DNA from: a virus
IMG/VR virus record: IMGVR_UViG_3300009466_000021
Coordinates: 1 to 20,443 of that record
Length of the DNA stretch: 20,443 bases
Direction: 5' to 3' (one strand)
The notes beneath the pieces were generated by a model that searched no databases, was not told where the DNA came from, and was given only the letters and a program-made list of their open reading frames with translations. Made by a program: the position numbers and the translations under genes. Shown in pieces: positions 14,272 to 20,201 of the stretch. Each line of letters begins with the position of its first letter. Positions within the stretch are counted from its first letter, which is position 1.

Positions 14272-14715
14272 ATGATCAAATATAAACTCATTTGTGATTC
14301 CGAACACGAGTTTGATGGCTGGTTTCCTGACAGTGATGCTTTTGATTCTCAAAAGAAAAATGGTTATTTAACTTGCCCTATTTGTGAAAGTCCTTCAGTA
14401 GATAAAGCATTGATGGCGCCAAGTATAAGCACTTCAAAAAAAAAATCCGAGAAAAAAATGGAAACCTATAAGAAAAATATGGTAAACGATGAGATGATGC
14501 TGGCCACACAAGCGAAAAATGTAATGCGTCATATTCGTAAGCATATATTGAAAAACTTTGAGAATGTGGGAGATAAATTCTATGACGAAGCCGTCAAAGC
14601 GAGCGAAGGCAAGAGAGATGATAAATTTTATGGAACTCCTTCAAAAGAACAAGTGAACGAATTGCTTGATGACGGCGTAGACCTATTTCATGTTCCAGAT
14701 ATTAAGGATAATTAA
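14272..14715 (+). CDS. DUF1178 family protein
   Basis: 147 aa from ATG 14272 (MIKYKLICDSEHEFDGWFPD). ATGs at 14266 and 14251 are upstream alternatives, but 14272 gives the family's usual start. It matches DUF1178: a first Cys with an xEHEFDGWF block, then CPICESPSVDKALMAPSI, with CPIC likely completing a metal-type Cys set. A Lys-rich helical linker follows, then the conserved C-terminal block ENVGDKFYDEAVKASEGKRD, YGTPSKEQVNELLDDGVDLF and HVPD. Length is normal for the family (about 140-170). DUF1178 is common in Alphaproteobacteria and related bacteria; its function is not known to me. A phage copy suggests capture from a host. It has no SD and a -10 box only 10 bp upstream. Confidence 0.85.
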   Translation: MIKYKLICDSEHEFDGWFPDSDAFDSQKKNGYLTCPICESPSVDKALMAPSISTSKKKSEKKMETYKKNMVNDEMMLATQAKNVMRHIRKHILKNFENVGDKFYDEAVKASEGKRDDKFYGTPSKEQVNELLDDGVDLFHVPDIKDN

Positions 14716-14728
14716 CCTTTACCAAAAT

Positions 14729-14771
14729 AGTCACAATTAGCGGTTGACTTTTTTTCAAAATAGTTTAAAAT
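14729..14771 (+). promoter_or_regulatory. Overlapping weak terminator and sigma70-type promoter
   Basis: AGTCA (14729-14733) can pair with TGACT (14745-14749), followed by seven T residues: a weak terminator for the DUF1178 transcript. The same TTGACT (14744-14749) serves as the -35 box, with TAAAAT at 14766-14771 (16-bp spacer). Transcription would start near 14778, ~54 nt before the next ATG. The TTGACTTTTTTT string is also present at 20131-20142. Confidence 0.5.
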
Positions 14772-14831
14772 ATATTTTTATATGATGTTGAGAATAATCT
14801 CTGCATTAAACAATAACAGAAAGAGGCACAT

Positions 14832-15209
14832 ATGTTTTTTGGATTATTTGGATCTAACAAAACTGTCTCTTCAAAAAACAAAGGAAGAGAAAAAATGGCA
14901 AGAAGCACACCATACGTAGTATACACTAGAGAGTTCAAATCAAGAGCAAAACAAATCGGTGTATTTGCGGAACCAGCAAGAGCATACACAGTGAACGGTC
15001 AAGTTCACGGTGGTAAAATCAAGTTCAGAAATCTAGCAGTGAAAAACACAGCGAGAAAAACTGCGACTAACAAATTGTTAGCAAAAGGTTTAGATTTCAC
15101 AGTGAACGTGATCGGTACTGCTCCTCAATCTTCTGCATTAGAAATGAAAAACAATATCATTTCTCTATTGAAGAAATCAGGCAGAAAAGTAATCAATCAC
15201 TCTGCGTAA
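14832..15209 (+). CDS. Basic, highly expressed small protein
   Basis: 125 aa from ATG 14832, with SD AGAGG 5 nt upstream in a context like that of the 18103 gene. A second ATG at 14895 has its own SD (GGAAGAG) and would give 104 aa starting MARSTPYVVYTREFKSRAKQ; both forms may be made. The main part is strongly basic (KIKFRNLAVKNTARKTATNK, ending LLKKSGRKVINHSA) and lacks Cys and membrane spans. The extension (MFFGLFGSNKTVSS) is more hydrophobic. Strong promoter, SD, biased codons and a near-perfect terminator make it a one-gene, high-output transcript. A nucleic-acid-binding or packaged protein is a fair inference; no family recognised. Confidence 0.75.
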   Translation: MFFGLFGSNKTVSSKNKGREKMARSTPYVVYTREFKSRAKQIGVFAEPARAYTVNGQVHGGKIKFRNLAVKNTARKTATNKLLAKGLDFTVNVIGTAPQSSALEMKNNIISLLKKSGRKVINHSA

Positions 15210-15232
15210 TTAAACTTTTTAGTTGAGTTGTT

Positions 15233-15265
15233 AAAAGGGCGGCAAGAAATTGTCGCCCTTTTTTT
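15233..15265 (+). terminator. Strong intrinsic terminator with GAAA tetraloop
   Basis: A 13-bp stem (15233-15245 with 15250-15262, one G-T pair) closed by a GAAA loop and followed by T residues to 15265. It ends the transcript of the basic-protein gene. The opposite strand has a shorter T tract (four), so it may also stop minus-strand readthrough from neither neighbour or only weakly. Confidence 0.9.
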
Positions 15266-15271
15266 ATGTCT

Positions 15272-15571
15272 TTAGAATAGATGTATTTTAGGATTATGTA
15301 TTATTTCTGTGGGATTTTTAAACCACAATCCTTTGATCGTTAATTCTTCTTTTCTGTCTCTCCAAAGATCAGACCACGGTTTTTCTTTAGGATTTTCTGG
15401 CACACCAAAATCAATAGTCCAATGTAACGCACGATTGTCTATTAATTTTTGTTGGAATTTATGACAATATTTAAAACTATCTATTGCCTTTCTTGTAAAA
15501 AAATATGTTAAAGATTGTTCCAGGGTTTCAAAAATTATATTTTTATCTTTTGGTAGATAAATTTTACTCAT
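15272..15571 (-). CDS. Hypothetical protein next to the sugar-nucleotide dehydrogenase gene
   Basis: 99 aa from ATG 15571 (MSKIYLPKDKNIIFETLEQS). In-frame ATGs at 15598 and 15622 would start within or just after the end of the dehydrogenase gene. An unusually long purine run (GGAGGGGGACC) lies ~12-15 nt upstream of 15571, a poor distance for an SD, so the true start is uncertain. The protein contains LTYFFTRKAIDSFKYCHKF, RALHWTIDFGVPENPKEKPW and KGLWFKNPTEIIHNPKIHLF, rich in aromatic and Lys residues. It is probably co-transcribed with the dehydrogenase 35 bp upstream. Function unknown; no membrane span. Confidence 0.6.
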   Translation of the reverse strand: MSKIYLPKDKNIIFETLEQSLTYFFTRKAIDSFKYCHKFQQKLIDNRALHWTIDFGVPENPKEKPWSDLWRDRKEELTIKGLWFKNPTEIIHNPKIHLF

Positions 15572-15605
15572 TTTATTGAAGGTCCCCCTCCTTCCCATGA
15601 CTTCT

Positions 15606-16739
15606 TTATTGGGTAAATCCATAGTAAATTACATTTTTTGATTTAGGATAAGTTCTCCACGGATCAAATATAATTTCTTTGCCGGTATTCATTATATTAT
15701 CCTTTTCGTGTACTCTCACAATTACATCTGCATCTTCTAAATCTTTGACCACATACCCTGAGTGTTTTTTAATATAATATTGTACTAATAGAGAATAAGA
15801 GCCATCTATCAAGTCGGTGTTGGGTTTATAAGAATCTGAGGTAAAATGTATGTTTGATCCGTGAGTCAATATTGCTTTAGCCATATTCTCTGCCTGTTGT
15901 TCTCTCGCAGTCATCACAGCACCAAACAGATCATAGCCTAGATTGAGTTCCTTGGACAGCCAACGCAGAGCAATGTTATCTCTGGGATGACAAGCACCAC
16001 CATCGCCCATGCCTGCCCGCATATAATTGCCACTGGTAATTCTTTTTGTGCTGTTGGCCAAAGCACGAGTCACTGTGTCCACATTCATGTGTCCCAACCG
16101 TTCGCTCACATCCTGTATCATATTGACCAAACCTATTTTGGTACTGATAAAAGTGTTGTAAAATATCTTAATGGCTTCGGCATCTTCCCAAGTGCCCATT
16201 TCATAACGAGCATTGTAGCCCAATATCCTTCTGTAGAATTCTTGTAAGCGATAGGCATCTATGCTGGCCTGGCCGGTATCTGTGCCAACAATTATCATTT
16301 CTGGTAACAAAAAATCCGACTTCACTGTACCCATGGCAATGAGATATGGATTATAAATCAAATTTGTAGAACTAACATAATGAGATAATTTTTGTCTTGT
16401 CGTTCCTGGTAACACTGTGGATATCAGAACCAATGTTTGATCTCTGGTCATCCACTGATCGCATTCACTGAGCACTTCAATTACAGACGAATAATCAAAG
16501 TCTCGAGGCTCTAGATGACTGCTGGGTTCACGACCATCGTATCCAGACTCGTGTGGTGTGGGCGTGGCAACGAACACAATCTCCTGTCCCTCCACTGCTT
16601 CTCGTAGACTGAACTTGACATCTATCTTTGTGCTGATCTTGGTCACTATGTCATAGCCAGATACTGTGGCACCACGCTCTGCCATGGCTTCCGCACAGGG
16701 CATACCCAGTTTACCAAGACCTATGAATCCTATTCGCAT
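15606..16739 (-). CDS. UDP-glucose/GDP-mannose dehydrogenase family enzyme
   Basis: 377 aa from ATG 16739. N-terminal Rossmann domain with GFIGLGKLGMP (residues 4-14) binds NAD; VFVATPTP and LVLISTVLPGTT follow as usual. The central region has EDAEAIKIFYNTFISTKIGL, giving the conserved Lys191 and Asn195, and GDGGACHPRDN with catalytic Cys250. The C-terminal domain begins YKPNTDLIDGSYSLLV. The reaction is the four-electron oxidation of a nucleotide sugar to its uronic acid, for surface polysaccharide or nucleotide-sugar synthesis. It is shorter than usual (~430 aa), mainly in the C-terminal part, but every key residue I looked for is present. The precise sugar is unknown. Two 19-bp direct repeats lie in its 5' region. 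By eye it is GC-richer than its neighbours. Confidence 0.85.
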   Translation of the reverse strand: MRIGFIGLGKLGMPCAEAMAERGATVSGYDIVTKISTKIDVKFSLREAVEGQEIVFVATPTPHESGYDGREPSSHLEPRDFDYSSVIEVLSECDQWMTRDQTLVLISTVLPGTTRQKLSHYVSSTNLIYNPYLIAMGTVKSDFLLPEMIIVGTDTGQASIDAYRLQEFYRRILGYNARYEMGTWEDAEAIKIFYNTFISTKIGLVNMIQDVSERLGHMNVDTVTRALANSTKRITSGNYMRAGMGDGGACHPRDNIALRWLSKELNLGYDLFGAVMTAREQQAENMAKAILTHGSNIHFTSDSYKPNTDLIDGSYSLLVQYYIKKHSGYVVKDLEDADVIVRVHEKDNIMNTGKEIIFDPWRTYPKSKNVIYYGFTQ

Positions 16740-16750
16740 ATTGATAGTTA

Positions 16751-16799
16751 TGGCTCGCTATTGGGTTTTATATATACTGTTGGCTCGCTATTAGGTTTT
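16751..16799. repeat. Pair of 19-bp direct repeats, 30 bp apart
   Basis: TGGCTCGCTATTGGGTTTT (16751-16769) and TGGCTCGCTATTAGGTTTT (16781-16799) differ at one base. They lie between the dehydrogenase start and the end of the upstream basic-protein gene, separated by ATATATACTGT. The 30-bp period is close to three helical turns, which would put two protein-binding sites on the same DNA face, flanking a TATATA stretch that could be a promoter -10 on the minus strand. Confidence 0.8.
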
Positions 16800-16813
16800 G
16801 TTATTTTTGATAT

Positions 16814-17056
16814 CTAGGCAGAATAGTCTGGCAGTGGACCGCCATACTTTTTACCTTTTATTCTCTTACCGGCTACTTTTATTGTTTTTCCGTGTACTTT
16901 TTGTTTTCTGTCGCCGGTTCTCTTTCTTTTACCTTGTGATTTACAAGAAGATAGCCACGAAGCCGGTAATGAAGAAGCAGGGCGAGAACATACACCTCGA
17001 GGGGCAGGACCAATGTTTTCTGATGTGTCGACACTGATAATCTCTGTAATTTTCAT
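16814..17056 (-). CDS. MKITEII-tagged very basic protein
   Basis: 80 aa from ATG 17056. It starts MKITEIISVDTSENIGPAPR, then RPASSLPASWLSSCKSQGKR, and ends in a Lys/Arg/Gly-rich region with KGKKYGGPLPDYSA. The first residues match those of the divergent gene at 17246 (MKISEII), although the rest differs. I recall the SLPASWLSSCKSQG...KKYGGPLPDYS pattern from other marine T4-like phages. Two Cys are present. High positive charge suggests binding to DNA or RNA, perhaps a packaged protein. A degenerate late-type box (ATTAAATA) lies 7 bp before the ATG. It starts on the minus side of the 14-bp repeat array. Confidence 0.7.
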   Translation of the reverse strand: MKITEIISVDTSENIGPAPRGVCSRPASSLPASWLSSCKSQGKRKRTGDRKQKVHGKTIKVAGKRIKGKKYGGPLPDYSA

Positions 17057-17126
17057 AACATTATATTTAATTAAATTTACAAGTGAATGTCTTTGTTTCA
17101 CGGTACTGTTATTAGTTTGGTGAGAT

Positions 17127-17210
17127 AAGTTGTTAAGGTTAAGTTGTTAAGGTTAAGTTGTTAAGGTTAAGTTGTTAAGGTTAAGTTGTTAAGGTTAAGT
17201 TGTTAAGGTT
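17127..17210. repeat. Six perfect tandem copies of a 14-bp unit
   Basis: AAGTTGTTAAGGTT occurs six times without gap or mismatch from 17127 to 17210. The array sits in the space between the divergent MKITEII and MKISEII genes and is not coding: the unit is not a multiple of three and two of its frames meet stops. Options are iterons of an origin, a cooperative operator, or a slippage-grown spacer. Confidence 0.95.
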
Positions 17211-17229
17211 TAATATGATGTTTAATGAC

Positions 17230-17237
17230 AATAAATA
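17230..17237 (+). promoter_or_regulatory. T4-type late promoter box AATAAATA
   Basis: AATAAATA lies 20 bp past the repeat array and 8 bp before ATG 17246. It therefore overlaps the upstream ATG at 17225, which argues for 17246 as the real start, on an almost leaderless mRNA. No SD is seen. Confidence 0.6.
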
Positions 17238-17245
17238 ATGTCATA

Positions 17246-17719
17246 ATGAAAATTTCAGAAATCATACAGACCAAACCTATTAGTGCCATACAAGAAACCA
17301 AGGCACAAAATATTGTGGCACAAGATATAGTATCACATAATGTCAATCAGACACAAAATCTAGCCTCATATATTGATGAAGGCATAGGTCAAATATTAAG
17401 AAGAGTCAAAGGAAAAGGATTAAAAACTGGTTTTAGATGTTTGGCGGGACCTCGAAAAGGCAGAGTCGTTGCGAACGCTTCAACCTGTACCGCTAGATTA
17501 AATCCCAAAAAAGGTGCCAAGATCGCTCAAAAAAGGCAGGCCAAAGCAAAGGCCACTGCCAAAAAGAGAGCAAGAACACTAGGATCGGGTGGAGCATCTA
17601 AAAGATTAAAAACAATTCAGGTAGGTCAAAGAAAAGGAACCGCTAGACCTAAACAAGGAAAAAAACTAAGAAAAGGTCATGGATATCAAAAATCCAAAAT
17701 AATCAAACCTAAAAAATAA
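17246..17719 (+). CDS. MKISEII-tagged Lys/Arg-rich protein
   Basis: 157 aa from ATG 17246; a start at 17225 would add seven residues but runs through the late box. N-terminal part MKISEIIQTKPISAIQETKA with a polar Asn/Gln-rich stretch to ~residue 55, then GIGQILRRVKGKGLKTGFRC, AGPRKGRVVANASTCTARLN, and a histone-like basic tail of alternating Lys/Ala (KRQAKAKATAKKRARTLGSG; KLRKGHGYQKSKIIKPKK). Two Cys are present in the GFRC...STC block. Predicted pI is very high. It is probably a DNA-binding protein packed with or ejected with the genome, or a condensation factor, with the acidic/neutral N-terminus as tag or cleaved leader; this is inference. It ends exactly where the convergent 17720 gene ends. 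Confidence 0.75.
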   Translation: MKISEIIQTKPISAIQETKAQNIVAQDIVSHNVNQTQNLASYIDEGIGQILRRVKGKGLKTGFRCLAGPRKGRVVANASTCTARLNPKKGAKIAQKRQAKAKATAKKRARTLGSGGASKRLKTIQVGQRKGTARPKQGKKLRKGHGYQKSKIIKPKK

Positions 17720-17929
17720 TTATTTTTGCCCAATCTTCTTGATTGCATTTTTCACAATCTGATATGATTCTTCGTGTGCCGATGCTCCCCAAGTGCCTTG
17801 TTCTGTCTTGGTGATCACCTTGTCCACTATCACGGCTCCCTGATAGATGTTCTTGGCCGTGAAGGCCTCTCCCACTGATGCGGATTGTATCAACATCACC
17901 ACCGATGCCAATAAACTTTCTATACCCAT
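17720..17929 (-). CDS. Small protein with probable signal peptide
   Basis: 69 aa from ATG 17929, chosen over the longer frame (17968) because a strong SD, AAGGAGGC, lies 5 nt upstream. Residues 1-19 (MGIESLLASVVMLIQSASVG) are hydrophobic without Lys/Arg, a weak signal peptide or membrane anchor, possibly cut near GEA. The remaining ~48 residues (YQGAVIVDKVITKTEQGTWG, then SYQIVKNAIKKIGQK) would be outside the inner membrane. It has its own early promoter and stands apart from the neighbouring plus-strand genes. Function unknown; an envelope role early in infection is possible. Confidence 0.65.
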   Translation of the reverse strand: MGIESLLASVVMLIQSASVGEAFTAKNIYQGAVIVDKVITKTEQGTWGASAHEESYQIVKNAIKKIGQK

Positions 17930-17947
17930 CTTGCCTCCTTCACTATT

Positions 17948-17975
17948 AATATATATGAATTTGATCAATGGTCAA
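17948..17975 (-). promoter_or_regulatory. sigma70-type promoter for the 69-aa gene
   Basis: Minus strand: TTGACC (17970-17975), 16-bp spacer, TATATT (17948-17953). The leader would be ~12 nt and includes the strong SD. Confidence 0.6.
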
Positions 17976-18047
17976 TCTGGTATTTTTTATGGCAATGCAC
18001 AACGAATTCAGTGTCCAAATCGATCAAAAATTACACTGGATATCACA

Positions 18048-18075
18048 TTGACGGATCTTGCTACTATATTATTAT
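18048..18075 (+). promoter_or_regulatory. sigma70-type promoter for the 59-aa gene
   Basis: TTGACG (18048-18053), 16-bp spacer, TATTAT (18070-18075), giving a leader of ~20 nt with SD AGAGGTG before ATG 18103. The divergent gap 17976-18047 holds nothing else I can identify. Confidence 0.55.
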
Positions 18076-18102
18076 ATAAGAAACAAAAGAAAGAGGTGTA
18101 CC

Positions 18103-18282
18103 ATGAAAATATCCCGATACATAACCCATCCACAATGTTTTTTTCCTGATCAAATTGATTATGAAATAAAACGCCTAGAGTCCTTGCCAAAATTGACAGC
18201 TCGAGATCAACAGTATCTTGACATCTTGATCTCCAAGCAATCGGCCGAGGCACTTTGGAACAAAATCCGTATCAAGAAATAA
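18103..18282 (+). CDS. Small early protein of unknown function
   Basis: 59 aa from ATG 18103, preceded by SD AGAGGTG 5 nt upstream; the frame is open from 18058 but that start lies in the promoter. Sequence: MKISRYITHPQCFFPDQIDY, then helical KRLESLPKLTARDQQYLDIL and a basic end. One Cys; no membrane span. Its TAA begins the 62-bp promoter module that drives the nuclease gene, so it is the first gene of the early plus-strand run. The mix of helices with basic patches would suit a small regulator or host-interaction protein, but no family is recognised. It is not an obvious restriction controller (no helix-turn-helix motif seen). Confidence 0.65.
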   Translation: MKISRYITHPQCFFPDQIDYEIKRLESLPKLTARDQQYLDILISKQSAEALWNKIRIKK

Positions 18283-18341
18283 GTCATTGATTTTATTAGG
18301 TTTTTTTTAGATTGGCTTATTTCACCAAATACCTTATAATG
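18280..18341 (+). promoter_or_regulatory. Repeated early promoter module, copy 1
   Basis: This 62-bp stretch is 50/62 identical, without gaps, to 20115-20176. It starts with the TAA of the previous gene, has a T8 tract, then TTGGCT (18312-18317), a 17-bp spacer and perfect TATAAT (18335-18340). The -10 ends only 6 bp before ATG 18347, so the nuclease mRNA would be leaderless. The hairpin arm present in copy 2 is degraded here. Confidence 0.75.
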
Positions 18342-18346
18342 TAAGT

Positions 18347-19243
18347 ATGGAAAATAAAATTGTTAAATTTATTGAACAAATTAGGACCATCGCCAATCAA
18401 GGTGGAATCAGTGAGAAGACTAGCAATCACAACTTAAAAGGATCAAAGAGTCTTGAAGCAGTGGCAGGGCAGATCATGGATGACTTAGGTTTTCCTCAAT
18501 GGATTGCCTACAATCATCTGCAGAAAGGGGAGGATCCCGATTCAGAATTTCCACGCTTACCAAATAAACATCTTAGAAAAGAATATTTTGATATTCTGAA
18601 GAATTACCTTTTTGATAAATTACCTAAGGATGGAAAACACTTTGTCAAAGACGATGACAACCTCATAGGACCCGGAGGAGATGATTGTTTCATTCTACAA
18701 CCAGGTGGTACTCAATACTCGGTAGATATGATTGTGAAATACAGAGGCTATTTGATATATTTTGAATTCAAAACAGGCGGCGGTTCGATGCCAAAGTATA
18801 ACGACAGATTTCCAGCACCTTCAACTATTGTTTTATTTGTTTCGAGTCACAAAGGAAAGACAATGAAAACAGGAGAGGTTGAGCAGATCGATTTAGGTTA
18901 TTATCGTGGAGGGCCTAAAAAAGGCCAGCATAGAGGGTACAAAGAAAAACAAGTGACCATTGCTAACCCCTTCCTCAAAGATAAAATGCGAGTGTTTTTC
19001 CAAGGAGATATCGTTAGTATCTCCAACTATTCAAAGTTTCCTAAAGTTATAGAAGAAATAAATGCTCTTGCCAAACAAGTGATTGAAAAAGCAGGATTTG
19101 ACCAAACTGTGGCTTCGATTGGTTTGAGACCAATCATGAACCAGAAACTAGGCAATATCAACAAGCCCTGGAAGGCCAATGGCGTTGTAAAAACTTGCGA
19201 AGAGCGAGAACAAGATGTTATAATTAAGTTGAATGAATTATAA
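18347..19243 (+). CDS. Putative type II restriction endonuclease (PD-(D/E)XK)
   Basis: 298 aa from ATG 18347. The nuclease core is visible as Asp127 in TQYSVDMIVKY and Glu140-x-Lys142 in YLIYFEFKTGGG, i.e. D-x12-E-x-K on two strands, followed by STIVLFVSSHKGKT. The N-terminal ~95 aa (SKSLEAVAGQIMDDLGFPQW) and the basic middle part (GPKKGQHRGYKEKQ) may handle DNA recognition. Its 3' end overlaps the start of a DNA methyltransferase by 11 bp, the usual layout of a type II restriction-modification pair; the length also suits such enzymes. It would cut unmethylated host or competitor DNA at a site protected by the partner. It has no SD and a -10 box 6 bp away, so translation may be weak or leaderless. 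The fold is inferred by eye. Confidence 0.7.
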   Translation: MENKIVKFIEQIRTIANQGGISEKTSNHNLKGSKSLEAVAGQIMDDLGFPQWIAYNHLQKGEDPDSEFPRLPNKHLRKEYFDILKNYLFDKLPKDGKHFVKDDDNLIGPGGDDCFILQPGGTQYSVDMIVKYRGYLIYFEFKTGGGSMPKYNDRFPAPSTIVLFVSSHKGKTMKTGEVEQIDLGYYRGGPKKGQHRGYKEKQVTIANPFLKDKMRVFFQGDIVSISNYSKFPKVIEEINALAKQVIEKAGFDQTVASIGLRPIMNQKLGNINKPWKANGVVKTCEEREQDVIIKLNEL

Positions 19244-20117
19244 AATCCTACAAGGTGATAATATTGATCATTTAAAACAATTACCAGAGAATTCTTTTGA
19301 TGCCTGTATCACAGATCCGCCCTATGGTATGGATATGGAAGATTGGGATAGCAAGGTTCCGGAGTCGGATACTTGGCAAGAAGTCCTAAGGGTTTTGAAG
19401 CCGGGAGCATTCTGTCTTTCATTCTGCTCAACAGACCTCTATCACAGGATGGCATCCAATATGGAACAAGGCGGATTCCGTATCCTCGATATGATCAATT
19501 GGATAGTGACAACGAAGATGTCTAAAAACAATAGATTGAAACCAGCCCACGAGCCCATAGCGGTGGCGCAGAAGCCGTTCAAAGGAACGATCAAATCTAA
19601 TTTCGAAGAGTGGGGTGTTGGACAGATCAATATCGAAAAGGCCAAAGTGCCATGGGACGGCAAACCACCCACAGGATGGTTGAAAGGCGGATCTAAGAGA
19701 AGAGTCTTTGGCAAAGGAAAGACCAACAAAGCCAGCAAGGAACAAACAGGTACAGAGGACGCAGATCCAACAGGTAGATATCCATCGAACATAATAGGAT
19801 ATCTAGATGATCCCGAACATCAGAAGTATTTTTATGCTCCTAGAGTCACTAGAAAAGAAAAAGGTGAGTATAATGATCATCCAACGGTTAAACCAATATC
19901 TCTGATGAGATATTTGACTAGGGTTTATTCTCCCTTAGGCGGACAGATATTGGATCCATTCAACGGCACAGGCACCACAGGCATAGGTAGTCTAATAGAA
20001 GGAAGGTCATATACAGGTATAGAACTTTCTGAGCATTATGCTGAAATATCTAAAAGAAGAATAAATGATTATTTGAAAGATTCTGACCAGTTTTCCAAAC
20101 TGTTTGATTACGAATAA
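19233..20117 (+). CDS. DNA methyltransferase, beta class (N6-adenine or N4-cytosine)
   Basis: 294 aa from ATG 19233. The catalytic motif IV DPPYG is at residues 28-32 (ACITDPPYGMDMEDWD), followed by VLKPGAFCLSFCST. Motif X-like HPTVKPISLMRYL and the SAM-binding motif I DPFNGTGTTG (241-250) come near the C-terminus, then GRSYTGIEL. Motif IV before motif I defines the beta class. The variable part between (~100-200, with KPPTGWLKGGSKRRVFGKGK) is the likely target recognition region. DPPY alone does not separate N6-adenine from N4-cytosine. Overlap with the upstream nuclease gene (11 bp) suggests coupled translation and a shared recognition site. Stop codon TAA begins promoter module copy 2. Confidence 0.9.
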   Translation: MNYKILQGDNIDHLKQLPENSFDACITDPPYGMDMEDWDSKVPESDTWQEVLRVLKPGAFCLSFCSTDLYHRMASNMEQGGFRILDMINWIVTTKMSKNNRLKPAHEPIAVAQKPFKGTIKSNFEEWGVGQINIEKAKVPWDGKPPTGWLKGGSKRRVFGKGKTNKASKEQTGTEDADPTGRYPSNIIGYLDDPEHQKYFYAPRVTRKEKGEYNDHPTVKPISLMRYLTRVYSPLGGQILDPFNGTGTTGIGSLIEGRSYTGIELSEHYAEISKRRINDYLKDSDQFSKLFDYE

Positions 20118-20176
20118 GTCATTGATTTTATTGACTTTTTTTGGTGGTTGACTATTTTACCAAATACCTTATAATG
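20115..20176 (+). promoter_or_regulatory. Repeated terminator-promoter module, copy 2
   Basis: Begins with the methyltransferase TAA. AAGTCA (20116-20121) pairs with TGACTT (20132-20137) and is followed by a T7 tract to 20142: an intrinsic terminator. Then TTGACT (20148-20153), a 16-bp spacer and perfect TATAAT (20170-20175). Start of transcription near 20182. It is 81% identical to 18280-18341 and insulates the next gene from the restriction pair. Confidence 0.75.
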
Positions 20177-20201
20177 AAACTATAACAACAAGGAGGTGTA
20201 A

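Noticed and set aside
17127-17210. CRISPR-like array
   Set aside because: The 14-bp units touch each other with no spacers and are too short; it is a simple tandem repeat.
17712-17727. AT-only perfect palindrome between convergent genes
   Set aside because: AAAAATAATTATTTTT has no GC pairs, so a stable terminator hairpin is unlikely; it mostly reflects Lys codons meeting a Lys stop region on the other strand.
19428-19792. Two minus-strand reading frames of 105 and 116 aa
   Set aside because: They are shadows of the methyltransferase gene, which carries all expected motifs on the plus strand.
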